Assembly: GCA_900548195.1 (NCBI GenBank)
Contig: URJQ01000136.1
Span: forward strand, 1 to 5,967
DNA: 5,967 bases
Direction of reading: 5' to 3'
Source of the DNA: an uncultured Prevotella sp.
GTDB taxonomy: Bacteria; Bacteroidota; Bacteroidia; Bacteroidales; Bacteroidaceae
Below are positions 1-5,914 of this stretch, piece after piece. Position 1 is the stretch's first letter. Each line of letters begins with the position of its first letter. The notes below the pieces were generated by a model. It was not told the origin of the DNA, did no database searches, and saw only the letters and a list, made by a program, of their open reading frames with translations. The translations under genes and the position numbers were made by a program.

Positions 1-84
1 AAAGGAAAGAGCCGCCACCGTGTCGGGCGCGTTACCGCCCGATATCCCCAACATCCAACAAGAAACAAAAACCCATCACAATAA
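1..84 (+). CDS. Possible 3' end of an upstream gene (frame uncertain)
   Basis: Two forward frames are open from the left edge. One ends in TAA at 82-84, and that stop shares a base with the mlaD start codon (TAATG), an arrangement typical of translational coupling; its 27 visible residues are very basic. The other stays open to a TGA at 188-190, which would overlap mlaD by about 100 bp. Its codons up to about position 80 (many GCC, ACC, ATC, AAC) look more like those of the neighbouring genes. In Bacteroidales an N-acetylmuramoyl-L-alanine amidase gene often precedes this MCE gene, so an amidase tail is a reasonable guess, but no recognisable domain is visible. The stretch could also be simply non-coding. 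Confidence 0.28.
   Translation, partial: KGKSRHRVGRVTARYPQHPTRNKNPSQ
21..44 (+). other. GC-rich stem-loop just upstream of mlaD
   Basis: TCGGGCG (23-29) pairs perfectly with CGCCCGA (36-42) around a 6-nt loop. A T-A pair and a G-T wobble extend it to 21-44. It lies about 40 nt before the mlaD start and has no T-run after it, so it is a poor intrinsic terminator. It could be an RNA processing or stability element between two cotranscribed genes, or chance within coding sequence. Confidence 0.4.
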
Positions 85-986
85 TGAAATATTTCACAAA
101 AGAGGTAAAGATAGCATTAGTAGCCATAGCAGGCGTAGTATTATTGTTCTTTGGACTCAATTTCCTCAAAGGACTATCCATCTTCTCTGACGGACACGCC
201 TACAAGATTGCCTTCGCTAATGTAAACGGACTATCCGGCTCATGCCCTATATATGCTGACGGTTACCGCGTAGGCACAGTGACAGGCATCAGCTACGACT
301 ACGACAAGCAGGGCAATATCATCGTCACTGCCGAGATAGACGACAATCTCCGCATACCTCGTGGCACGACAGCAGAGATTGCTTCCGACCTCATGGGCAA
401 CACTCAGGTCAACCTCCTCCTCGCCAACAACCCAAGAGAGCGCATCAATCCTGGAGAGACCATCATGGGAGCTATAGCTCATGGCGCTGTGGACGACCTC
501 AAGGATATGATTCCTACCGTAGAAAAGATGCTCCCAAAGCTCGACAGCATCCTCGCTTCGCTCAACACATTGCTCGCAGACCCTGCCATCGCAGCAACAC
601 TGCATAACGCTGAAACTATTTCTAAAAACCTTACTGTGACCACTCAGAGCATCAACACCATGATGGCTGACCTCAACAGAAAGATGCCAGGAATACTCAC
701 AAAGGCTGACGGAGTAATGACCAATGCTGAGACCGTGACCAACAATCTCGCCGCTATCGACGTCGCTGGAACAATGGCTAAAGTGGATGCCACTCTCGCT
801 AACGTAGAGAAACTCACCACTACGCTCAACAGCAAGGAAGGCACCGTGGGACTCCTCCTCCATGACCCAGGTCTCTACAACAACATGACCTCCACCATGG
901 AATCGGCTGACTCCCTCCTAATGGACCTCAAAGCCCATCCTAAGAGATACGTACACTTCTCTATTTTCGGAAAGAAAGACAAATAA
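84..986 (+). CDS. mlaD: MCE/MlaD-family lipid transport protein
   Basis: This 300-residue protein matches the Bacteroidales MlaD-like MCE proteins in architecture and length. Residues 1-8 are a short basic cytoplasmic tail and about 9-29 form one hydrophobic anchor helix, so the rest is periplasmic. The MCE domain covers about 38-115, with the pattern VNGL (47-50), ADGYRVGTV (58-66) and LMGNTQVNLLL (103-113). The C-terminal half (about 135-250) is a long helical region rich in Thr, Asn, Ala and Leu, followed by GTVGLLLHDPGLY (253-265) and a basic end. By family knowledge, MCE proteins form hexameric rings that bind phospholipids and work with an MlaE permease and MlaF ATPase in transport between the inner and outer membranes; neither partner gene is in the window. 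The ATG at 84 places the anchor helix at the N-terminus as expected. No Shine-Dalgarno is present. It is probably cotranscribed with the gene to its left. Confidence 0.9.
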   Translation: MKYFTKEVKIALVAIAGVVLLFFGLNFLKGLSIFSDGHAYKIAFANVNGLSGSCPIYADGYRVGTVTGISYDYDKQGNIIVTAEIDDNLRIPRGTTAEIASDLMGNTQVNLLLANNPRERINPGETIMGAIAHGAVDDLKDMIPTVEKMLPKLDSILASLNTLLADPAIAATLHNAETISKNLTVTTQSINTMMADLNRKMPGILTKADGVMTNAETVTNNLAAIDVAGTMAKVDATLANVEKLTTTLNSKEGTVGLLLHDPGLYNNMTSTMESADSLLMDLKAHPKRYVHFSIFGKKDK

Positions 987-1023
987 CCTCCGAGAATATA
1001 ATAATATTATCAAGGTGTAATAG

Positions 1024-1050
1024 AGTCCTTTCTACCTCGGCAAAAGGACT
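1024..1050 (+). other. Stem-loop in the mlaD-dnaA spacer
   Basis: AGTCCTTT (1024-1031) pairs perfectly with AAAGGACT (1043-1050) around an 11-nt loop, 37 nt after the mlaD stop. It may mark the 3' end of the mlaD transcript, but no T-tract follows, so termination is only a guess. Confidence 0.4.
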
Positions 1051-1077
1051 ATATCACCATGCTTTCACATCAACGCA

Positions 1078-1107
1078 GGCTGACCGCTGCAAGGCAATAA
1101 GTCAGCC
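1078..1107 (+). promoter_or_regulatory. Stem-loop in the dnaA leader
   Basis: GGCTGAC (1078-1084) pairs perfectly with GTCAGCC (1101-1107) around a 16-nt loop, ending 48 nt before the dnaA ATG. If dnaA is transcribed from the spacer or from further left, this would fold in its 5' untranslated region. I found neither a TAnnTTTG promoter element nor a TTATCCACA-like DnaA box in 987-1155, so autoregulation by DnaA is not visible here. Confidence 0.35.
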
Positions 1108-1155
1108 ATCGCAAAGCCTATCCATCCAAAATCCCAAACCCACAAGAAGAAAGAA

Positions 1156-2625
1156 ATGCAAAACTCTCGCGCCCTATGGGCTGCTTGCCAGAACTATTTC
1201 AAGGCCAACATCGAAGAGGGTGAATATGAGAAGTGGTTTTCCAATGTAGAATTTGAATCCTTCGCACCTGCCACAAACCTCCTGACACTGCAGGTACCAA
1301 GCGATTACATCAGCCAATACATCGAAAAAAACTACATCGATCACCTGCGCATCGCCATCAGCAACACCTTTGGCAGAATCAGATTATCATGGCATATCAC
1401 CGTGGTAAACAAGCCTGCAAAAGAGGAAACGACTGATAGCAAGGCGAAGCGTACCCCTAAGGGATACGGCTTGAGAGTGGAAGGCGCCGTAGATACCGAG
1501 AGTCCGGACGGCATTGCAAAGGCTGCGGTTTCGAGAAATGACAACAAACTGATGGTGGCTCCGGGTTCGGCACCCACCACTCACCTGCCGGAGATAGACT
1601 CACAACTCAATTTCCGCCAGACATTCAGCAATTATGTAGAGGGCAGATCCAATAAGCTTTGCCGCTCGGTAGGTCTCAGCATTGCAGAGCATCCACAGGG
1701 CACAAAGTTTAATCCATTCTTCGTCTTCGGACCATCAGGATGCGGAAAGACCCATCTCGTCAATGCTATAGGCGTGAGATGCAAGGAGATGTACCCACAA
1801 AAGCGTGTGCTCTACGTCAGCGCAAGGACATTCCAGGTGCAGTTTGTCAATGCACAGCTCAAGGGAAAGATAAATGATTTCATCGCTTTCTATCAGACTG
1901 TAGATATGCTCATCGTCGATGACGTACAGGAATGGACATCATCTCCTAAAACGCAGGAGACATTCTTCCATATCTTCAATCACCTCTTCCGCAACTCCAA
2001 GCGCATCATCCTCATCAGCGACCGCGTGCCTGCACAGCTACAGGGCATGATGGACCGACTGATAAGCCGTTTCTCATGCGGACTCGTGGCAGAATTGGAG
2101 AAGCCAAACGTGCAGCTCTGCATCGACATACTCATGAGAAAAATCCAGCGTGACGGTCTCGATATTCCAGAAAACGTGGTGAGATACATCGCGGAGAATA
2201 CCAATGGCAGCGTGCGCGACCTGCAAGGCGTCATCAATTCGCTGATGGCTTACAGTGTGGTATATAACTGTAACATCGATATGCGATTCGTAGAGCGAGT
2301 GGTAAAGCGTGCCGTGAAAATCAATGAGCAGGTGCTCACGCTCGATGATATCATCCAATGCGTATGCAATCACTATGAGATTACCGAGCAAGCTGTAAAG
2401 GGAAAGACCAGAAAGCGAGAGATAGTGCTGCCTCGTCAGATTATCATGTATTTCGCTGACAAGCATATCCGTATGCCGGCTTCACGCATCGGGCGCTGTA
2501 TGGGCGGCAGAGACCACTCCACAGTGCTCCATTCCATTCAGATAATCAATGAAAGAGTAAGGAAAGACCGTGACTTCTCCAACATCATCTCAGAACTGGA
2601 GGACGGTCTTGGTATTGCAAGATAA
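1156..2625 (+). CDS. dnaA: Chromosomal replication initiator protein DnaA
   Basis: This 489-residue protein shows all four DnaA domains. Domain I (about 1-85) is the helicase-loading and self-association part. Domain II (about 86-145) is a poorly conserved linker. Domain III (about 148-375) is the AAA+ ATPase, with Walker A GPSGCGKTH (192-200), Walker B LIVDDVQ (252-258), sensor I ILISDR (285-290), box VII RLISRF with the predicted arginine finger R305, and sensor II GSVRDLQG with R354. Domain IV (about 393-489) binds DnaA boxes and carries the signature GGRDHSTVLHS (450-460) after the basic loop around LPRQ (425-428). DnaA-ATP oligomerises on oriC, opens the duplex and recruits the replicative helicase. 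The linker and Walker A variant fit Bacteroidetes DnaA. The start is preceded by a purine run (AAGAAGAAAG) and gives a normal N-terminus. All key residues are present; sensor I has Ile where many DnaAs have Thr. It lies 169 bp after mlaD on the same strand. Confidence 0.98.
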   Translation: MQNSRALWAACQNYFKANIEEGEYEKWFSNVEFESFAPATNLLTLQVPSDYISQYIEKNYIDHLRIAISNTFGRIRLSWHITVVNKPAKEETTDSKAKRTPKGYGLRVEGAVDTESPDGIAKAAVSRNDNKLMVAPGSAPTTHLPEIDSQLNFRQTFSNYVEGRSNKLCRSVGLSIAEHPQGTKFNPFFVFGPSGCGKTHLVNAIGVRCKEMYPQKRVLYVSARTFQVQFVNAQLKGKINDFIAFYQTVDMLIVDDVQEWTSSPKTQETFFHIFNHLFRNSKRIILISDRVPAQLQGMMDRLISRFSCGLVAELEKPNVQLCIDILMRKIQRDGLDIPENVVRYIAENTNGSVRDLQGVINSLMAYSVVYNCNIDMRFVERVVKRAVKINEQVLTLDDIIQCVCNHYEITEQAVKGKTRKREIVLPRQIIMYFADKHIRMPASRIGRCMGGRDHSTVLHSIQIINERVRKDRDFSNIISELEDGLGIAR

Positions 2626-2634
2626 ACTAAAAAA

Positions 2635-2692
2635 ATGAAGAATGTTCTAAATGAAGAATGTTCTAAATGAAGAATGTTCTAAATGAAGAATG
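2635..2692 (+). repeat. 16-bp tandem repeat, 3.6 copies
   Basis: Three identical units ATGAAGAATGTTCTAA start at 2635, 2651 and 2667; a fourth begins at 2683 and diverges after ten bases. The array starts nine bases after the dnaA stop. Exact identity of the three units suggests recent slippage or unequal-crossover expansion inside the larger repeat element. Confidence 0.9.
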
Positions 2693-2734
2693 TAGAATGA
2701 AGAATGAAGAATTCGAGTTAGTTTTCTTCGCTTG
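2682..2734 (+). repeat. 52-bp inverted repeat flanking rhaM, left arm
   Basis: Positions 2682-2724 are a perfect 43-base reverse complement of 3325-3367. After a single extra T here (four T versus three), the match continues through CTTCGCTTG (2726-2734), which pairs with 3316-3324. The two arms lie on either side of rhaM in opposite orientation. Confidence 0.9.
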
Positions 2735-2838
2735 AGAAGAAAAACGCAAGGTGAAGAGTGTAATCCCCATTCTTCATTCTTCATTCTTCATTTAACTATT
2801 CTTCATTTTAATATTCTTCATTCTAAAATAACCTAACT

Positions 2839-3162
2839 ATGACAAGATTTGCATTCAAAATGTTCCTCAAGCCAGGCTGTGAGGAAGAGTATCAGAAGCG
2901 TCATGCCGCTATCTGGCCTGAACTCGTCAAGATGATCAAGGACAGCGGAGTAAGCAACTATTCCATCTTCTGGGACAAAGACACCAATATCCTCTTCGGG
3001 TATCAAGAGTGCTCTGGTGAAGGTAACTCTCAGGACACATCTAATGGCATCGATCCTATCACGCAAAAATGGTGGGACATGATGGCTGACATCATGGAGG
3101 TAAACCCAAAAGACAACTCACCTATCACCATTCCTATCAAGGAAGTGTTCCACCTTTCTTAA
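2839..3162 (+). CDS. rhaM: L-rhamnose mutarotase
   Basis: This 107-residue protein has the length and pattern of the RhaM/YiiL family, whose members interconvert the alpha and beta anomers of L-rhamnose in the cytoplasm and so feed rhamnose isomerase. The visible active-site equivalents are Y18 and H22 in EEYQKRHAAIWPEL (16-29) and the tryptophan pair W78-W79. MADIMEVNPKDNSP (82-95) and the terminal EVFHLS also match the family ending. The segment around 59-71 (GEGNSQDTSNG and beyond) is a Bacteroidetes-style version slightly longer than in the E. coli enzyme. The ATG at 2839 gives the normal N-terminus; there is no Shine-Dalgarno. No other rhamnose gene is in the window, so this is an isolated gene sitting between two copies of a repeat element and convergent with bipA. 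Its substrate could be another deoxy sugar, since family assignment alone does not fix this. Confidence 0.9.
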   Translation: MTRFAFKMFLKPGCEEEYQKRHAAIWPELVKMIKDSGVSNYSIFWDKDTNILFGYQECSGEGNSQDTSNGIDPITQKWWDMMADIMEVNPKDNSPITIPIKEVFHLS

Positions 3163-3260
3163 AAATGAAGAATATATAAATGAAGAATGATGAATGAAGA
3201 ATGAAGAATTCGAGTTAGTTTTTCTTCTTAGTGAAAAGTAATAATCGCACTGATGCGACT

Positions 3261-3346
3261 TGTAAATAAATAAAAATGAAGAATTCGAGTTAAGTATTCT
3301 CCAGCTTGTCTTTCACAAGCGAAGAAACTAACTCGAATTCTTCATT
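3261..3346 (-). terminator. Candidate bipA transcription terminator
   Basis: Read on the - strand after the bipA stop, a perfect 18-bp stem (3329-3346 with 3275-3292) encloses a 36-nt loop that itself holds a 6-bp hairpin. The stem is followed at once by a T-rich stretch (complement of 3261-3274, TTTTATTTATTTAC). Stem plus U-run fits an intrinsic terminator, although the loop is larger than usual. Confidence 0.5.
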
Positions 3347-3367
3347 CTTCATTCTACATTCTTCATT
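3316..3367 (-). repeat. 52-bp inverted repeat flanking rhaM, right arm
   Basis: This is the reverse complement of 2682-2734, with 43 contiguous identical bases (3325-3367) and nine more after a one-base gap. It ends seven bases before the bipA stop codon. Confidence 0.9.
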
Positions 3368-3374
3368 CAGGAAA

Positions 3375-5177
3375 CTACTCGCGATTAGCACGCTTACGCT
3401 CCAGATGATCAAGGATAACCTTGCGGATACGCATTGACTTTGGAGTCACTTCCACAAGCTCATCAGCCTTGATATACTCCAGACACTCTTCGAGAGAGAG
3501 CACTGTGCGAGGGATGATGCGAGCCTTGTCGTCAGTACCTGAAGCACGAACGTTGGTGAGCTGCTTTGCCTTTGTCACATTGACCACGAGGTCATTTTCA
3601 TGCACATGCTCGCCTACTACCTGACCGCCATACACATCTTCACCCGGCTCGATGAAGAACTTACCACGATCCTGCAACTTGTCGATAGAGTAAGCAAAAG
3701 CATTTCCGGTCTCAAGAGCAATCATCGAACCGTTAGTACGGCGTATGATATCGCCCTTATAAGGCTGGTATTCCTTAAAGCGATGCGCCATAATAGCCTC
3801 ACCCTGTGATGCTGTGAGCACGTTGGTACGGAGTCCCATGATACCGCGAGAAGGAATATCAAACTCGATATTCACGCGATCACCCTGACTTTCCATACTT
3901 GTCATCTCGCCCTTACGACGTGTCACCATATCAATCATCTTGCTGGAGAATTCCTCTGGCACATTGATAGTAAGCTCCTCGATAGGCTCACACTTCACTC
4001 CGTCAATCTCTTTATAGATTACAGTAGGCTGACCTACTTGGAGCTCGTAACCCTCACGACGCATTGTCTCAATCAATACAGAGAGATGAAGCACGCCTCT
4101 ACCTGACACAACCCAGCGGTCTGTGGCATCCTCGAATGGCTCTACACGCAGTGCAAGATTCTTCTCCAACTCCTTCTGGAGGCGTTCATTGATATGACGG
4201 GAAGTGACAAACTTACCCTCTTTGCCAAAGAAAGGAGAGTCATTGATGGTAAAGAGCATAGACATTGTAGGCTCATCAATGGCGATTGGAGGCAGTGGTT
4301 CTGGGTTTTCATAGTCACAGATGGTATCACCAATCTCAAACTTGTCCAGTCCGATGATAGCACAGATATCACCACTTTTCACTTCAGCCACCTTCTTGTG
4401 ACCCATACCGTCAAAAGTGTGTACCTCCTTGATCTTGGTCTTCTCCATTTCGCCGTCACGATGCGAGATAGTAACGTTCATTCCCTCCTTCAACACGCCA
4501 CGATGAATACGTCCTACAGCGATACGACCGGTGTAAGAACTATAATCCAATGACGTGATGAGCATCTGAGGAGTGCCCTCCAGGTACTCAGGAGCTGGGA
4601 TTACCTCTACTATCTTGTCGAGAAGATAGTCAATATTGTCAGTAGGAGCATTGTAATCCTCTGCCATCCAGCCATTCTTTGCAGAGCCATATACCACAGG
4701 GAAGTCCAACTGATCCTCTGTAGCATTGAGAGAGAACATAAGGTCGAAGACCATTTCATATACCTCTTCCGGACGACAATTAGGCTTATCCACCTTGTTT
4801 ACCACCACAATAGGCTTCAATCCTATCTGAAGAGCCTTCTGAAGCACGAAACGTGTCTGAGGCATTGGACCCTCAAAGGCATCTACGAGGAGAATACATC
4901 CGTCAGCCATATTGAGGACACGCTCCACTTCGCCACCGAAGTCAGAGTGTCCCGGAGTATCTATGATATTGATTTTTGTACCTTTCCAATTGATAGATAC
5001 ATTCTTAGAGAGAATGGTTATGCCACGTTCACGTTCAAGGTCGTTGGCATCAAGTACTTGGTCTGAGTTGTTCTGACCTTCACGGAAAAGATTTCCGGCA
5101 AGCATCATCTTATCGACCAGAGTAGTCTTTCCATGGTCAACGTGAGCGATGATGGCGATGTTTCTAATATCCTGCAT
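3375..5177 (-). CDS. bipA: Ribosome-associated translational GTPase BipA/TypA
   Basis: This 600-residue protein is a full-length BipA, close to the family's usual ~605. The GTPase domain (about 1-200) shows G1 AHVDHGKTT (11-19), G2 RGITI (51-55), G3 DTPGHSDF (73-80), G4 NKVD (127-130) and G5 GSAKNG (164-169). A beta-barrel domain II follows (about 203-290), then an EF-G III-like domain (about 303-385) and a domain V-like part (about 395-475). The BipA-specific C-terminal domain (about 480-600) carries LTNVRASGTDDKA (540-552) and DELVEVTPKSMRIRK (572-586). BipA binds the ribosome in the EF-G site and supports 50S assembly and growth under cold or other stress. The ATG at 5177 gives the canonical MxxIRNIAIIAHVDHGKTT start. 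It reads towards rhaM, ends seven bases from the repeat arm there, and has its own promoter; the upstream sequence is A/T-rich without a Shine-Dalgarno. Confidence 0.98.
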   Translation of the reverse strand: MQDIRNIAIIAHVDHGKTTLVDKMMLAGNLFREGQNNSDQVLDANDLERERGITILSKNVSINWKGTKINIIDTPGHSDFGGEVERVLNMADGCILLVDAFEGPMPQTRFVLQKALQIGLKPIVVVNKVDKPNCRPEEVYEMVFDLMFSLNATEDQLDFPVVYGSAKNGWMAEDYNAPTDNIDYLLDKIVEVIPAPEYLEGTPQMLITSLDYSSYTGRIAVGRIHRGVLKEGMNVTISHRDGEMEKTKIKEVHTFDGMGHKKVAEVKSGDICAIIGLDKFEIGDTICDYENPEPLPPIAIDEPTMSMLFTINDSPFFGKEGKFVTSRHINERLQKELEKNLALRVEPFEDATDRWVVSGRGVLHLSVLIETMRREGYELQVGQPTVIYKEIDGVKCEPIEELTINVPEEFSSKMIDMVTRRKGEMTSMESQGDRVNIEFDIPSRGIMGLRTNVLTASQGEAIMAHRFKEYQPYKGDIIRRTNGSMIALETGNAFAYSIDKLQDRGKFFIEPGEDVYGGQVVGEHVHENDLVVNVTKAKQLTNVRASGTDDKARIIPRTVLSLEECLEYIKADELVEVTPKSMRIRKVILDHLERKRANRE

Positions 5178-5247
5178 AATAATTTTGATATTTATGCTTT
5201 TGTTGTGATGGTAAAATCATTTCCCACCTTATATATAAAAGCGGATG

Positions 5248-5279
5248 CAAAGGTACTATTTTTCTGTGAGATAGGCAAA
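5248..5279 (-). promoter_or_regulatory. Bacteroidetes-type promoter for bipA
   Basis: On the - strand TTTG (5279 to 5276) is followed after exactly 20 bp by TACCTTTG (5255 to 5248), a full match to the -33 TTTG / -7 TAnnTTTG consensus of the primary sigma factor of Bacteroidetes. Transcription would start near 5240, giving bipA a leader of about 60 nt. Confidence 0.85.
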
Positions 5280-5449
5280 TAAATGAAATGAAAAATGCAA
5301 ATGAATGGATGGAAAAATAAAGGAGATACCTATACCATTAGGCACAAAACATATTTTTTCTCTTTCTTTACAGTATTCACAATAATGCTTTTCTAATGCG
5401 AGAACGATACGTAAGATAGATACTTCCAAATGATGTATAAGCCTATTTT

Positions 5450-5491
5450 CGCACTTTTTTAACGGTTGTTAATACTTTTTCCGCACTTTTT
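5450..5491 (+). repeat. Duplicated CGCACTTTTT around a TTAAC/GTTAA palindrome
   Basis: CGCACTTTTT occurs at 5450-5459 and again at 5482-5491, starts 32 bp apart (about three helical turns). Between them lies TTAAC (5459-5463) with GTTAA (5468-5472), a 5-bp inverted repeat with a GGTT centre. The spacing and symmetry look like protein-binding sites, but I cannot name a protein. Confidence 0.6.
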
Positions 5492-5519
5492 CAATAAAGA
5501 TTTTTTTTGTCATTTGTAA

Positions 5520-5644
5520 TTCCACCCTTCCACCTTGGCATTATTACTACCTTGATAATCAGCGATTTACGCATGGTGGAATTAGGGTGGAACTATGGGT
5601 GGAATTACATGAAGTTCCACCTATAGTTCCACCCTAATTCCACC
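5520..5644. repeat. TTCCACC heptamer cluster with a 30-bp inverted repeat
   Basis: Eight heptamers lie in 125 bp. TTCCACC occurs at 5520-5526 and 5528-5534, its complement GGTGGAA at 5575-5581, 5586-5592 and 5598-5604, and TTCCACC again at 5615-5621, 5627-5633 and 5638-5644. The last six form a near-perfect palindrome: 5575-5604 pairs with 5615-5644 over 30 bp with one G-T mismatch and a 10-nt loop (5605-5614). Starts are 11 and 12 bp apart on the left arm and 12 and 11 bp apart on the right, so the sites would sit on about one face of the helix. It could be an operator or iteron-like array, or an RNA hairpin. No T-run follows, so it is not a typical terminator. Confidence 0.9.
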
Positions 5645-5686
5645 TTAGATAAATTACTGACTGAAGTTTCCCACTCTTGATAATCA
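5551..5686 (+). repeat. 11-bp direct repeat bracketing the palindrome
   Basis: CTTGATAATCA occurs at 5551-5561, 13 bp before the left arm of the TTCCACC palindrome, and again at 5676-5686, 31 bp after its right arm. It is too far out to be a simple target-site duplication of the palindrome itself, but might bound a larger insertion. Confidence 0.5.
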
Positions 5687-5857
5687 ATCGGTTATAATTC
5701 AACTATCGCATATAAACATCTCTAATCCAGAGTGTTGCATCATTGGGTTAATATACTTTAATGCTTTGGAATAGGATTCATAACCTATTGATGCTCAATA
5801 TCAGTCTTGTTTGAAATAACTACGCATTTTGTCTAATCGAAATTAACATTTTTACAA

Positions 5858-5889
5858 TTTGCTGACAGTCAGACATTTGAGTATGTTTG
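5858..5889 (+). promoter_or_regulatory. Bacteroidetes-type promoter facing the right edge
   Basis: TTTG (5858-5861) is followed after exactly 20 bp by TATGTTTG (5882-5889), a full match to the TTTG / TAnnTTTG consensus with the same spacing as the bipA promoter. The start site would be near 5895. It implies a + strand gene beginning at or beyond the right edge. Confidence 0.65.
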
Positions 5890-5914
5890 TAAATATGGGA
5901 AACTTTAGTTACGA

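Larger units (their letters stand above)
2635..2823. repeat. Repeat-rich palindromic spacer, copy 1 (dnaA-rhaM)
   Basis: The spacer between dnaA and rhaM is built from ATGAAGAA octamers on the left (six copies, starting at 2635, 2651, 2667, 2683, 2697 and 2704) and their reverse complement TTCTTCAT on the right (five copies, starting at 2770, 2777, 2784, 2799 and 2814). An 18-bp perfect inverted repeat (2695-2712 with 2769-2786) encloses a smaller hairpin, GTTTTCTTC (2721-2729) with GAAGAAAAC (2736-2744), loop GCTTGA. The core GAATTCGAGTTA is at 2709-2720. The same architecture recurs after rhaM. A T-rich right side follows the big stem, so it may also help end dnaA transcription. No protein-coding frame is visible. 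Confidence 0.85.
3165..3368. repeat. Repeat-rich palindromic spacer, copy 2 (rhaM-bipA)
   Basis: The spacer between the convergent rhaM and bipA genes repeats the design of the copy before rhaM. ATGAAGAA octamers start at 3165, 3180, 3194, 3201 and 3276, and TTCTTCAT copies start at 3338, 3345 and 3359. The core GAATTCGAGTTA occurs at 3206-3217 and 3281-3292 on the + strand and at 3329-3340 on the - strand. Positions 3192-3222 are an exact 31-base direct copy of 2695-2725. Internal small hairpins are TCGCA/TGCGA (3245-3249 with 3254-3258) and GCTTGT/ACAAGC (3304-3309 with 3315-3320). The two + strand cores compete for pairing with the single - strand core. No coding frame is visible. Confidence 0.85.

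Noticed and set aside
240..863. 207-codon open frame antisense to mlaD
   Set aside because: It lies entirely opposite a well-supported gene, its product has no recognisable domain and is rich in His, Ser and Val as expected of a complement-strand shadow.
2074..2466. 130-codon open frame antisense to dnaA
   Set aside because: It is a shadow of the conserved AAA+ and DNA-binding coding sequence, with no promoter or domain of its own.
2839..3162. Composite transposon carrying rhaM
   Set aside because: No transposase gene or target-site duplication is visible at the repeat boundaries; the repeats alone do not support a transposon call.
2635..3368. CRISPR array
   Set aside because: The repeats are 8 to 16 bp units without regular unique spacers of about 30 bp, they occur in both orientations, and no cas gene is present.
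4194..4553. 119-codon open frame antisense to bipA
   Set aside because: It lies fully inside a complete, conserved bipA gene; no domain, no promoter; a shadow frame.
5575..5644. Ordinary intrinsic terminator
   Set aside because: The 30-bp stem is unusually long, lacks a U-run on either side and is not close to the 3' end of any gene in the window.
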